This document shows positions 36,150 through 46,965 of a stretch of 64,000 nt of DNA, one piece after another. The stretch is from Poseidonibacter antarcticus (GTDB lineage Bacteria; Campylobacterota; Campylobacteria; Campylobacterales; Arcobacteraceae), in assembly GCF_003667345.1 (NCBI RefSeq), contig NZ_RCWF01000010.1, positions 30,855 through 94,854 of the forward strand. Reading direction: 5' to 3'. Made by a program: the position numbers and the translations under genes. A model generated the notes under the pieces. The model had not been told where the DNA came from. It did not search any database and saw only the letters and a program-made list of their open reading frames with translations. Within the stretch, counting starts at the first letter, position 1; every line of letters starts with the position of its first letter.

Positions 36150-39100
36150 TTATGCAATGTCACCATTAACTATATCAGTATCAATTGTACCAACTATTGT
36201 TAATTCACCTGCTGTAATTCCTGTACCATCAACATCTTCATAATGATAAATTGTAGTTGAATCATCATCTGCAATTGCAAAGTAAGCTGAATCACCTAAA
36301 TTTTCACCCCAAGTAGAATTTTGATCTGCACTATTAATCGCATTTGCAGCAGCTCCAAGAGTATCAGCATCACCTGCAATACCTGTTGATAAGAAGAAGA
36401 AAATATTTTCCGTTACATTATGGTCAATTCCAGTATATAAAGTTCCAGGAGTAGTATCTATTGCAAATACATCAATTAGATCAGTACCTGAAACAAAACC
36501 TGTGATTGCAACATTTGTTTCTGCCCCAGTAAATACAAATGTATCATCTGCATTTGTAGCAGCAACCGATACACCACTTAAATCAGTAATATCTAATGAA
36601 CCAAATACTGAAGTAATTAGACCACTTGTACCATTTGTACCTTCAATAGTACTTAAATCAGTAGCTGTAATTGTACTATTTAATAATAATACATCTTCAT
36701 CATTATCACTAGCAATAGTTCCAGCTGTATCTGCAGCATAGTATGCAATAACATCTGTTGATAAACCAGTTAAAGTAGTTACCGAAGCAACATCTACTGC
36801 ACTTCCTGTTTTACCATCAAGAGCAAGAACTTCTGATGCATTTAGTGCAAGATCTGTAGTTTCTACATTAATCATATCTGAATTTGCTGAAGTTAAAGTG
36901 TTTAATGTACTAATAGTATCAGGAGCAACTGTTGCTGTAACTACACCTGTTGTATCACCTGTAATAGTATTAATATCTGATACAGATTCTCCACTTCCGG
37001 CTAATGTTACAGCTTCATCACCAAGACCTATAATAGTTCCTGCTGCATTTGCTGCATAAGCTGCAATAACATCTGATGCTCCACCTATTGCTACACCTGT
37101 TAATGTTGTACTTGTTACAGTTACTGGAACTGATGTTTTACCATCTAAAGTATTTAATGCTGCTGCATCTACACTTGGATCTGTTACTGTAACAGTAAGA
37201 GCATTATTTCCATTTGCATCAGTTAAGTTAGCTAGTGTAGCCATATCATTATCTGAAATTGCTGCAGTGATAATACCTGTAGTTGCCACATCCATAGTAG
37301 CTTGTTGAGCTGCTGTCATAGGATCACTTACTATAACATTTACAGCAGCTAAGCTTACTAAATTTGCAGCACCTAATGCAGCTTGTACTTCTGCTTGTGT
37401 TCCTGTAATTTCAGTAATACCAGCTGTTGTTATAGCTCCACTTGTTACATTTGATAAAGCATTTAATACACTTGCTGCAATAGAACCTGCATCACTTATT
37501 ATAATAGCTTCATCACCAAGACCTGTAATAGTTCCTGCTGCATAAGCTGCATAAGCTGCTTGAACAGTTGCTGCTGTACCTGTTAATGTTCCACTTGTTA
37601 CAGTTACTGGAACTAATGTTTTACCATCTAAAGTATTTAATGCTGCTGCATCTACACTTGGATCTGTTACTGTAACAGTTAAAGCATTATTTGCATTTGC
37701 ATCAGTTAAGTTAGCTAGTGTAGCCATATCACCTTCAGTGATTGTAGCATTGATAATACCTGTAGTTGCACCATCAATAGTAATTTGATCTGCTACATCT
37801 AATGTATTTCCAGCACTAATATCTTCATTTCCTGAAGTAAGAATTCCAGAAGCAGTTACTGCAGTTGCAATATATGAACCATCACCTATAATTGATGTAA
37901 GAGCTGTTGCATCTACTTGAACTGTTGTTTTACCATCTAAAGTATTTAATGCACTAGCTACTGCTTGAGTATCAGTTATTACAACTGTTAAAACATTATT
38001 TGCATTTGCATCAGCAATTCCTGCTAATGTAATCATATCACCTTCATCAATTGTTGCAGTGATAACACCTGTAGTTGCACCATCAATTGTAATTTGATCT
38101 GCTACAGTTAAATTACCTGAATCAACTGTAATAGCTTCAGTTCCTGAATCATTAATTCCAGCAGCAGTTACTGCAGTTGCAATATCTGAACCTATACCTG
38201 TAATTGATGTAACAGCTGTTGCATCAATTGAAACTGATGTTTTAGCATTTAAAGTATTTAATGCTGCTGCATCTACATTTGCATCTGCAACTGTAATAGT
38301 TAAAGCATTTGCATCTGCATTTGGATCAGTAATTAAAGTATTTAATGTTGCCATATCTTGTTCAACAATTGTTGCTGTTAATACAGCATTATATGCTGCA
38401 GTTACAACATTTGCTTGTGCAACTGTCATATCATCAGATAAAGTAATAGCTTGTACTCCAGATAAATTAACTTGTGTTGTATCATCATTAGGATCTATAA
38501 CACCAGAGTTAGCATATACTGCAGCAACATCAGCTGAAGTACCAAGAAGTTCTAAAATATCACTTGCATCAATATCACCTGTACCATTTACTGCAAGAAT
38601 ACTTACAATATTTGCTGCATTTTCATTTGCAAGAGTATCTGTATGTGTTGTAATAGCAGAAGCATTATCAACATCTGTAAAATCTCTACCAATGATTGGA
38701 AGATTTGCATCATTTATAGTTAATACTAAATCAGTACCGTTAAATGTTGCTGTGATAAAATTTGGATTCACAACAGCATCAATTGCAGCTTGTACTTCTG
38801 CAACAGTTGCAGTAGTTCCAGCAATTGCACCGATAGTTGCTGTATATTCTAAACCAGTTGTAGGTCCAAAGTCAATTGTATCACCTGTAGTAATAGCACC
38901 TGTAATACCTGTATATGTAGTATATGCAGATTCAGGAGTAAGTGTTGAATCAAAGTTAACTGGATCAGTATCAATATCAGCAATTGCTGTAAGGATATCT
39001 GTAGCTGTACCATTAACAGTAGTTAAAGCAGAACCATCAATTGTTCCTGTACCATTATTAGCTTCAAGAGTAATAATATCTGTTGCAGCATTTCCAGCTA

Positions 39101-42100
39101 CATCATCAGCTAAAGTACTGTTAAAGTTAGTTGGTTCCATATTTGGAACTGTAGTTAATAATGTATAAGCATCGTTAATATCTGAAACTGTACCATTGAT
39201 ACTATCTAAAGATGAACCATCAAGTACACCTGACCAGTTTGCATCAAATACAATACCAGAGATATCAAGAGCTTCAGCATCACCAACTAATTCAACTGTA
39301 CCAGCACCTGTGAAAGTTAATCCAGATTGACTAGCTTGTTCAGCAGTTAAAGTTAAAGTTGAACCTGCTAGTACTTCTACTGTACCATTTAATAATAAAC
39401 CTTCTGTTATAGTTGTAGTAAGAGCATTATCAGCAAAAGCAGATAAATCAATATCTCCATCAATAACTAAAGTAGCATTTGCACCCATATTAATAGCTAA
39501 AAGTGAATTATTTGTAGCATTAAATGTTGTAGTATCTTTAAGAGTAACAGTTGAACCTACTGCTGCACCTGTTAAATCTATTCCCCAAACAGCACCAGCT
39601 TGTAATACAGGACCATCAAATATAGCACTTACAACACCTGTTGCACTTGTTGCATCAAGTACAAATGAAGCAATTGGATCACCAGTATTAGCATCAACTT
39701 GAGCAACACCATCAACAGAAGCAATAACACCTAAATCAATATCACCTGCACCTGAAAGATTTATTTCACTTAATTCAGCACCAGAAACACCAGGTTTTGT
39801 GGCATCACCAGCTGTACCTAAAGTTACAGAACTTAAAGCATTTGTTGCTTCAATATTTAATATTTCAGTATCTGAAACAGCAGCTGCTGGACTTGCACCT
39901 GTAACTGTTAATGAACCTGTACCACTATTTGTAACTGTTAAAGTAGAAATATCAGCATCTGTTGTATTTAATGAAGCAATAGTTACATCTTCAGTACCTG
40001 TAACATCTAAAGTTACTGTTGTACCTGCAGTTTCAGCATCAAATGTAATTGTTCCAACAGTTAAATTAGAACCAGTAGCATTTAAATCAACATTAGTTAA
40101 ATCAATATTTGCATCAGTTCCACCAACACTAATATCACCAATTACATTTGAATGTGTAGCATCTGAAACAGGAGCAACATTTTCTCCAGAAATATCATCA
40201 ATACCATTATCATTTACATAATCTTCAGCTGCTAATAAATCACCTGTCATAGTAGCTAGTTCAGAGTTAATTTCTAATGTTGTAAAGTTTGAATTATCAT
40301 AAGCAGAGTTATCAATAATATTTCCAAGAGTGATATCACCTACATTTACTTCTCCACCCATATTTACAGTTAAACTTTCTACATGTTCAGAAACTGTTGA
40401 ATCATCAAATACTAATCCACCAGGAATTTCTGTAAAGTGTACTAATTCAATAGTTCTATTAACAGCAGTTGAAGCAAGTAATAAATTTAATTCAGTTAAA
40501 GTAGAAAAATCAACTCTTAAAATTGAATTTGGTAATGTTGTGAATAAATCTTCAACATCATTATTATTTGCAAGTAATTCAGCAGTTAACCAAAGTCTTG
40601 CGATATTAGAATCATAAGCACTTGTATCTACAGAACTTGTAATGTTTTCAAACAACCAAACAACATTTGTTGAATCATCATCATTTGTACCTAGAACTGG
40701 TGCAAATGTACCATTAGAAATAGCAGCTGTAATAGATTGTGCAACATTAATTTCTCTACCTGCTTGTTCTTCAGTAGTAAATCTAATAGTTTGACCAACT
40801 AAATCATCATTAATACTTGAAGTACTATCAGCTAAATCAATAAGAGTAACAGAGAAGTCACCTAAGTTAGTTGTAGCATCTAAAGTTACATCATCATCTT
40901 CTAAAATTGTAGTTCCAGCTATATCTGCAGAAATTCCACTTAAATCAACAGCTGTATCACCTAATTGGCTAATATTAACAGTACCAAAAGTTCCATCAAG
41001 ATTACTATCAACACCAATGATATTTAATCCATTAGCTTGTTCAGCAGTTAAAGTTAAACTTACACCATCAGCAAGTACGATATCTGTAGTTTGAGAGATA
41101 GTTACGCTATCTAATAAAGTCCAGTTAGTATCTGCATCAATATATAATGTAGTATTTGCACCTAAATTAATATTTAAATCACCAGATGTATAAGTATTAG
41201 ATCCTAAATGTAATTCAGAACCAGCAGCTGCGTTTGACATATCAATATTAAATCCAGCTTCATCATCAGCATTTCCAGCAATATTATCAATACCATCAGC
41301 ATCTGCAGCTAAAGTAACAGTTGTTAATGTAGCAGTTGTTACACCAGAACCAGCTGTTAATGAGAAGTCTGTTGAATCAACATTTGTAATTGTATCAAGA
41401 GTTAAATCTCCAGATAATCCTGAAGCATCAATTGTAGATAAAGTAGTTGAATCAACACCATCACCAACAGTACCATTTACACCATCAGAACCAAGAACGA
41501 TATCACCAGTTCCTAAGAAAGTAATAGTTTCAGTATCATTAGCAGAAATTGCTTCAGATCCACCTGTCATTGTTAATGTACCAGTTGAGTTATTTACGAT
41601 TGCTACAGTTGTAATATCTGTATCAGAAGAATCAACACCATGCATAGTAACATTTGCAGTACCAGTTACTGTTAAAGTAGCTGTGCTATTTGCACCTGTA
41701 TCATCATTGTCAGAGAAGATAATATCACCAGAGTTAGAACCTGGAGTATAAGTTCCACTTGCATCATAAGAACCAATAGTTAAATCAGCATTTGCAATAA
41801 TTGCAATATTTAATAAATCATTTTCTTTTTCAGCAGTAATTGAACCTGGAGTTGTAGAAGAACCTGTACCATTACCATCTAATAATCCTGTTTCAGCAGT
41901 AATATTACCAGTGATAATATTTGCAGTACCTTCTGAAAGAATAGTCATAGTTTGGAAATCATCAACACCTGTATATCCAGTAGCTGTATTTAAAGTAGGA
42001 ACTGAAATATCACCTGTAATTGTATTATCACCTTGAAGTGTTAATGTAAGTGATGTAAGTTCTTGACCATCATTTAAGTCATTGAACATTAATCCACCTG

Positions 42101-45100
42101 CAACTGTAACACCTTCTTCAACAATAACAACTCTATCAGTGTTTTGAACAATTGATAAATCTTCTGGATCTGTTGTAACAAATAATGTTACAGAAGAATC
42201 TAAGTTTTCAATTAAATCTTCAACATTTTGTCCACCAACAAATGTGTCAAGTGCTTTTAATGTTGTAATTGTATAACCTTCAGTATCAATACCATTTGTA
42301 TCACCACCATCCATTGAATTGAATTGTAATTCAACTGTAGTATCACCTGTACCATTGATTTCTAATCCATCAGCTTGAGTAGAAGTAGCAAGTCCTAGAA
42401 CTTGAGTATCACTCATAGTTACTGCAAAACCATTTAAATCTGTTGGATCAAGAGCTGTAGTTCCAGCAATATCAGCAGTAAGATTTAAAGATTCAGCTAA
42501 TTCAACTGTACCATTTAATCCAACAGCTGCAACATTTGTTAATGTAAATCCAGCATCAATATGAGCTTGAGTTAATCCTGTAATAATAACTGTAGTATCA
42601 ACATCTGGATCTAAGTTATCAGTTGTAATCGTACCATCAGCTAATGCCATATATTGATCAGCAGTTAATGTTAATGAACCACCTTCAGGAACAATAATAC
42701 TTGTAGCACCTGTTAAATCAGTTGCAGCATTTAAAGTCCAAGTACCCTCAGCCATAGTAACAGTACCTAAAGAAATACCATCATTAATTGGAGTTATATC
42801 AAAAATTGAATCATCCATATCTACAATATTTAATGTAGCATCTTCATAATCACTAGCTGTATCATCAGTTTGAGTTGCTGTAATATTTGTTAAACCAACA
42901 GTATTAATTTGATCTATTGATAATGTTAAAGTAGTATCATCAGCAGGAGTAGCATCAGTATTATCAATAACAATTGATTCTATTGAAGTTAAAGTAACAT
43001 CTGATAAATCAATATCAGTATTAGCAGTATCAACATTAGCAATTACAATTGAAGTAGTACCAGCAGTACCATCAATAACTGTACCATCTTGAGCTGTAAA
43101 GTCTTCATTTAAAGTAATTGTTGTATCACCTGCACCTGAAGTTAAAGTAAATGCATCATCCATAGAATTCATATTTACATCAACAGTACCTGCAACACCT
43201 GAGAAATCAATTGTTGTTAAAGCAGTTGTTAATGCAGAAACAATTTCAACATCATTTGCACTATTTACAGTTAAAGTTTCAACAGAAGTATTATCAGTAA
43301 TATCAGTAATAACAACATCACCATCAGTTACATTAATTGTAACAGAATTAGCATTTGTAGTTTCAATTCCAGCAACAACTAAAGGTCTATCAGTTCCTGT
43401 TGAAGTTGTACCTAAAGCTACACCTTGGTTATTGATATTAAATACAGCTGGAGCACCATCATAGAAGAAGTCTGCATGAACTGTACCGATATTTGATTCA
43501 TCTGGAGAACCATCTGCTTTTGGTCTATCTGTCCAGTTTTCAGCAGCATCACCTTCTAATAAGAATGATACATCCCATTTAACATTTCCAAATGTGATTT
43601 CACCATCACCATTACCTTGTAAACCTAATACTTCAACATCTTCAGTATTATCGCATACATAAATTGTAGATATTCCACCATTTAATTCAGTAACAACATA
43701 TTCTTCTACACCTGATGATTTAAATCCACCATTTGCATTATCATCATAACCAACAACAGCATCTTCTGATAATTCTAAATCAATTCTAGTATCAACAGCA
43801 TCATTACCAATAATCATTCCCCAATCATCTACATCAGCAGCAATTGGATCTGTAGTAATTTCTTCAAAATTAGTAATTGTTAATCCTGATAAATTTCCTG
43901 TTAAATCAGAGAAATCAATAGTAAAGTTTTCACCTAAGTCTACAACTACACCATCTTCAAATGTAACATCATTTGTACCAATGATATTTAATGTAGTTAA
44001 ATCACTTTCAATATCAGAAGAAACGATTACAGCAGCATCTGTTGAATCAATTACTAAAGTATCAGTTGAAACATTATCAACTGGTCTTGAATAACCATCA
44101 ATATCATCTCTTACAATTTCAACATTATTAGTTAAATCATCAATATTAGAACCTATAGTTCCACCATCACCATTTTCTTCATCAAAATCTAAAGCAGCAT
44201 CTGTAATTACAACATTACCATTGAATGCTTCAGTAATAGTAATACCATTTGAAGCTACATACATATGTAATTGTTCAGCTGTTAATGTTAATGTATCATC
44301 GCAAGCAAATGTGAATGTTAAGTTAATATTATCGCAATCAAATAAAGACATATCACCTAAATCATCAAAGTTAAGATCTTCAGTAATTACAATATTAACT
44401 TGAGCTTGAGCACCATTTACACCAAAGTAATCTTCTTGTGCAGAGAATGCATCTGTACCTAAAGCAATAAATTGTGCTGCTGTTAATGTTACTGTGTTGT
44501 CTTCATCTAATGCAACAGAAGTTATACCTGTTAAAGTAGCTTGAGAGATATCACTATCTGCCATAATACTTAATGTAACATCAGTTCCAGAAATAGATGA
44601 ACTATTATCTAAAATAACACCAAATTCAGTAGGAGTAGATGGTGCTTCATCATCTGTACCAATAATTACTGTAGAAGCATCAGTTCCTGCATCAATATTT
44701 AAATTCATTGTTGCATATACATCAGCGTTGTCAACAGTAACAACAGTAATAGTATTATTTCCACCTGTTGAAACTACAGATACATCATTACCTGTAACTT
44801 CAATTGTATCAGCACCAGTTCCTGTTGTAATAGATACTGTATCAGCTACTGATGTAATTGTATTATCACCATTTCCTGCAGTGATTGTTGCAGTTTCAGT
44901 TGAAGTAACTTCAATTTCGTTATCACCATTTCCTGCAGTGATTGTTGCAGTTTCAGTTGAAGTAACTTCAATTTCGTTATCACCTTCACCAGCATTAATA
45001 GTTAATTCATCTGCATTTGAAACAACTAAATCATCATTTTTAGCAGTAGTAGTAATAGTTAAGTTTTCGAATGTACTTGAAGCTTCAGGAGTTAAAGTTA

Positions 45101-46751
45101 AATCAACACCAGCTGTATTAGCAGATGCATCAATTACTACATCATGATCAAGAGCGAATGAACCAGAAATATTTTCTGTTACATTTAATTTTGCAGTACC
45201 TGAAATATTTAATGTTTGAACAGAACCTGTACCTAAAGTAAGTGTACCAAATGTATTACTTGTACCAATTGAGTCAATATTTACTGTATCATTATTATGA
45301 ATAATATTAAAAGCTGAATTTACATTACCAACATTAAATGTTATATCAATAGCATCACCTGCTTCATAAGCATAATTAACTGTTACGTTTTCATCAAAGC
45401 TTCCATTAAATACTAAATCAGCGTTATTTCTAACTCCACCAACGATTAAAGAACCTAATTCATCAGTTTGATAACCTTCTGAGATAGTTAAAGTTTCAAG
45501 ATCTGTAGCTCTACTTAAATCTACAATTGAATTTGCAGTAGTAGTTGTTGAAGCATCATCATCTACTGTATTTTGAATTTTTACTTCTTGGATATTTAAT
45601 AATTGAATTGGTTTAGCAAAAGAACCTGCTGTATCAATTTCTAAAGTATTATGTCCTTCTCCACCATCAATATAAGCATCATCTAATAATGATAAATCTT
45701 CAACAACGATTGTATCATCAGCAGCTGTTGTAACACCTGATTCAAATGTTCTACCATTGTTTACTGTTGTTGTTAATACTACTGGACCTTCAGTTGTAGT
45801 TGTACTACTTCCAGCTGTAGTTTCATAATATAATCTTGAATCTCCATTTGCATCAAATAATAAATCTGATAAGAAATCCATATAGTTTTCACCAAGATCA
45901 GCTTCTGCTGTTAATTCTTGTCCATCAGTTGTATTTATTGTTATAGTACCTGTTGTAGTATTAGTAATATCACCTATAGTAATATTTTGAATTTGATCTG
46001 TTAAAACAATACCATCATCATCAATAAGACCTAATTCATGTAAATCAATACCTGCAGTTTCAGTTAAAAAAGTAACTAAGTCTGCTGCTTCAACACCTTG
46101 AGATGCACCATCAGTTCTTTCAGCATCTGGAGTATAACCCCACATTAAAACTTTTTCTGAAGCTTCAGTAACAACAGTTGTTGTATCTGCTGCAGTGATT
46201 GTAAATACACCTGTAGTATTAACATCAGCCATATCATTAATAGCCGAAATTGCATCTACGTATGATGATGAAACATCAGTTACAGTTAATGAACCACTAA
46301 AAGACGTAGTAGTTCCATAATTAACTGGAGTATCTTCTACTTTATCAGCCATATAATCTGATACTGCTACTCTGTTCATAAATTGATCATAAGCAGCTTG
46401 TGTATTTGCATCTGTTGAGTTTTCGTATTGAGAAACTGCATCTATTAATCCAGTTACTACTTCACCTCTACTTGCACCTGAATCTAAAAGATTTACCCAG
46501 TATGCGATACCATCTGCATCATCTGCAGTAGTTTTATTTAATGTATTTGAATAAATATGTTCAATGAATGCTTGATTTGAGTCTAAACTTGAACCAAAAT
46601 ATGATTGCGCATCAGATGTAGCTAACATCTCATTTGCCATATCAGCTGCGTTTAATCCCGTATTTTGCCAATAAGTGTTTCCAGAACCTTCTGAAGCTCT
46701 ATTGAATATTGCAACATAAAGTTCAGAAACTTGAGTTTTCGTTAATGCCAT
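36150..46751 (-). CDS. Giant S-layer-like protein, type I secretion substrate
   Basis: The protein has 3533 residues. The N-terminus (about 1-150) is a DUF4214-type region (FNRASEGSGNTYW, YWVNLLDSG), as at the start of Campylobacter fetus SapA. The body is a beta-strand-rich Thr/Asp/Ala/Gly repeat, with recurring LTLTAEQ-type motifs and a few degenerate RTX-like units (GNGDNEIEV, GTGADTIEV). Five related 105-160-residue modules lie near the C-terminus. There is no N-terminal signal peptide. The last residues (TTIYHYEDVDGTG onward) look like a C-terminal type I secretion signal. It is strongly acidic, and I found only three Cys. An AGGAGG ribosome binding site precedes the ATG. Probable S-layer or giant adhesin, calcium-dependent by family analogy. 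Confidence 0.8.
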   Translation of the reverse strand: MALTKTQVSELYVAIFNRASEGSGNTYWQNTGLNAADMANEMLATSDAQSYFGSSLDSNQAFIEHIYSNTLNKTTADDADGIAYWVNLLDSGASRGEVVTGLIDAVSQYENSTDANTQAAYDQFMNRVAVSDYMADKVEDTPVNYGTTTSFSGSLTVTDVSSSYVDAISAINDMADVNTTGVFTITAADTTTVVTEASEKVLMWGYTPDAERTDGASQGVEAADLVTFLTETAGIDLHELGLIDDDGIVLTDQIQNITIGDITNTTTGTITINTTDGQELTAEADLGENYMDFLSDLLFDANGDSRLYYETTAGSSTTTTEGPVVLTTTVNNGRTFESGVTTAADDTIVVEDLSLLDDAYIDGGEGHNTLEIDTAGSFAKPIQLLNIQEVKIQNTVDDDASTTTTANSIVDLSRATDLETLTISEGYQTDELGSLIVGGVRNNADLVFNGSFDENVTVNYAYEAGDAIDITFNVGNVNSAFNIIHNNDTVNIDSIGTSNTFGTLTLGTGSVQTLNISGTAKLNVTENISGSFALDHDVVIDASANTAGVDLTLTPEASSTFENLTITTTAKNDDLVVSNADELTINAGEGDNEIEVTSTETATITAGNGDNEIEVTSTETATITAGNGDNTITSVADTVSITTGTGADTIEVTGNDVSVVSTGGNNTITVVTVDNADVYATMNLNIDAGTDASTVIIGTDDEAPSTPTEFGVILDNSSSISGTDVTLSIMADSDISQATLTGITSVALDEDNTVTLTAAQFIALGTDAFSAQEDYFGVNGAQAQVNIVITEDLNFDDLGDMSLFDCDNINLTFTFACDDTLTLTAEQLHMYVASNGITITEAFNGNVVITDAALDFDEENGDGGTIGSNIDDLTNNVEIVRDDIDGYSRPVDNVSTDTLVIDSTDAAVIVSSDIESDLTTLNIIGTNDVTFEDGVVVDLGENFTIDFSDLTGNLSGLTITNFEEITTDPIAADVDDWGMIIGNDAVDTRIDLELSEDAVVGYDDNANGGFKSSGVEEYVVTELNGGISTIYVCDNTEDVEVLGLQGNGDGEITFGNVKWDVSFLLEGDAAENWTDRPKADGSPDESNIGTVHADFFYDGAPAVFNINNQGVALGTTSTGTDRPLVVAGIETTNANSVTINVTDGDVVITDITDNTSVETLTVNSANDVEIVSALTTALTTIDFSGVAGTVDVNMNSMDDAFTLTSGAGDTTITLNEDFTAQDGTVIDGTAGTTSIVIANVDTANTDIDLSDVTLTSIESIVIDNTDATPADDTTLTLSIDQINTVGLTNITATQTDDTASDYEDATLNIVDMDDSIFDITPINDGISLGTVTMAEGTWTLNAATDLTGATSIIVPEGGSLTLTADQYMALADGTITTDNLDPDVDTTVIITGLTQAHIDAGFTLTNVAAVGLNGTVELAESLNLTADIAGTTALDPTDLNGFAVTMSDTQVLGLATSTQADGLEINGTGDTTVELQFNSMDGGDTNGIDTEGYTITTLKALDTFVGGQNVEDLIENLDSSVTLFVTTDPEDLSIVQNTDRVVIVEEGVTVAGGLMFNDLNDGQELTSLTLTLQGDNTITGDISVPTLNTATGYTGVDDFQTMTILSEGTANIITGNITAETGLLDGNGTGSSTTPGSITAEKENDLLNIAIIANADLTIGSYDASGTYTPGSNSGDIIFSDNDDTGANSTATLTVTGTANVTMHGVDSSDTDITTVAIVNNSTGTLTMTGGSEAISANDTETITFLGTGDIVLGSDGVNGTVGDGVDSTTLSTIDASGLSGDLTLDTITNVDSTDFSLTAGSGVTTATLTTVTLAADADGIDNIAGNADDEAGFNIDMSNAAAGSELHLGSNTYTSGDLNINLGANTTLYIDADTNWTLLDSVTISQTTDIVLADGVSLTLTAEQANGLNIIGVDSNLDGTFGTVNISQLGDTAVDLSGISADIAGTTILEDDDVTLDATTNLGDFSVTLIDLADSTSSINDDLVGQTIRFTTEEQAGREINVAQSITAAISNGTFAPVLGTNDDDSTNVVWLFENITSSVDTSAYDSNIARLWLTAELLANNNDVEDLFTTLPNSILRVDFSTLTELNLLLASTAVNRTIELVHFTEIPGGLVFDDSTVSEHVESLTVNMGGEVNVGDITLGNIIDNSAYDNSNFTTLEINSELATMTGDLLAAEDYVNDNGIDDISGENVAPVSDATHSNVIGDISVGGTDANIDLTNVDLNATGSNLTVGTITFDAETAGTTVTLDVTGTEDVTIASLNTTDADISTLTVTNSGTGSLTVTGASPAAAVSDTEILNIEATNALSSVTLGTAGDATKPGVSGAELSEINLSGAGDIDLGVIASVDGVAQVDANTGDPIASFVLDATSATGVVSAIFDGPVLQAGAVWGIDLTGAAVGSTVTLKDTTTFNATNNSLLAINMGANATLVIDGDIDLSAFADNALTTTITEGLLLNGTVEVLAGSTLTLTAEQASQSGLTFTGAGTVELVGDAEALDISGIVFDANWSGVLDGSSLDSINGTVSDINDAYTLLTTVPNMEPTNFNSTLADDVAGNAATDIITLEANNGTGTIDGSALTTVNGTATDILTAIADIDTDPVNFDSTLTPESAYTTYTGITGAITTGDTIDFGPTTGLEYTATIGAIAGTTATVAEVQAAIDAVVNPNFITATFNGTDLVLTINDANLPIIGRDFTDVDNASAITTHTDTLANENAANIVSILAVNGTGDIDASDILELLGTSADVAAVYANSGVIDPNDDTTQVNLSGVQAITLSDDMTVAQANVVTAAYNAVLTATIVEQDMATLNTLITDPNADANALTITVADANVDAAALNTLNAKTSVSIDATAVTSITGIGSDIATAVTAAGINDSGTEAITVDSGNLTVADQITIDGATTGVITATIDEGDMITLAGIADANANNVLTVVITDTQAVASALNTLDGKTTVQVDATALTSIIGDGSYIATAVTASGILTSGNEDISAGNTLDVADQITIDGATTGIINATITEGDMATLANLTDANANNALTVTVTDPSVDAAALNTLDGKTLVPVTVTSGTLTGTAATVQAAYAAYAAGTITGLGDEAIIISDAGSIAASVLNALSNVTSGAITTAGITEITGTQAEVQAALGAANLVSLAAVNVIVSDPMTAAQQATMDVATTGIITAAISDNDMATLANLTDANGNNALTVTVTDPSVDAAALNTLDGKTSVPVTVTSTTLTGVAIGGASDVIAAYAANAAGTIIGLGDEAVTLAGSGESVSDINTITGDTTGVVTATVAPDTISTLNTLTSANSDMINVETTDLALNASEVLALDGKTGSAVDVASVTTLTGLSTDVIAYYAADTAGTIASDNDEDVLLLNSTITATDLSTIEGTNGTSGLITSVFGSLDITDLSGVSVAATNADDTFVFTGAETNVAITGFVSGTDLIDVFAIDTTPGTLYTGIDHNVTENIFFFLSTGIAGDADTLGAAANAINSADQNSTWGENLGDSAYFAIADDDSTTIYHYEDVDGTGITAGELTIVGTIDTDIVNGDIA
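36604..38363 (-). repeat. Five tandem protein modules in the S-layer gene
   Basis: Modules of about 105-160 codons repeat here. Each holds a DM(A/I)TL-type start, a DANANN-like loop, an ALNTLDGKT-like core and a TTG(V/I)I(T/N)A end. DNA identity is highest between 37095-37248 and 37578-37731 (154 bp with 6 differences), which are offset by 483 bp, exactly 161 codons. This indicates recent duplication or gene conversion. Confidence 0.75.
44869..44982 (-). repeat. Exact 57-bp tandem duplication in the S-layer gene
   Basis: Two identical 57-bp copies lie back to back (44869-44925 and 44926-44982), each coding for 19 residues with EIEVTSTETATITAGNGDN as the unit. The copies are RTX-like. No base differs between them, so the duplication is very recent or kept uniform. 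Confidence 0.9.
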
Positions 46752-46965
46752 ATTTTCCTCCTAGGAAATTTGTTTAAAATTTATGTGATAGTAATTATAA
46801 AACAAGTGTATATCTTAATAATAATAATAATATTACTATTGAGCACCTTGTACTAGTGTGCAGATATGCACTTTCCTATACAATCACGTTAACTATCGAT
46901 AGTATATTTCTATACGTATACGTATCATACACTGTTTAACATAAAATATTTATTAAGAAATTTAC
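46752..46965 (-). promoter_or_regulatory. Promoter and leader region of the S-layer gene
   Basis: Read on the minus strand, this 214-base gap ends in AGGAGG six bases before the ATG. TATAAT at 46794-46799 is a likely -10 box, giving a leader of roughly 35 bases. A TAA triplet run (five full units, 46816-46832) occupies the -35/spacer area. Further upstream lie two perfect palindromes, ACTATCGATAGT (46892-46903) and ATACGTATACGTAT (46912-46925), and an inverted repeat GTGCA/TGCAC (46858-46871). These are candidate operators. Confidence 0.55.

Noticed and set aside
44869..44982. CRISPR-like repeats
   Set aside because: The two 57-bp copies are directly adjacent, with no spacers, and lie in frame in a coding region. 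No CRISPR array was seen anywhere in the window.
36502..45147. Several plus-strand open frames inside the S-layer gene (for example 38692-39168, 39799-40221, 44728-45147)
   Set aside because: They are mirror images of the repetitive Thr/Ala/Asp codons on the other strand, have no ribosome binding sites, and yield Val/Ser/Pro-rich low-complexity peptides.
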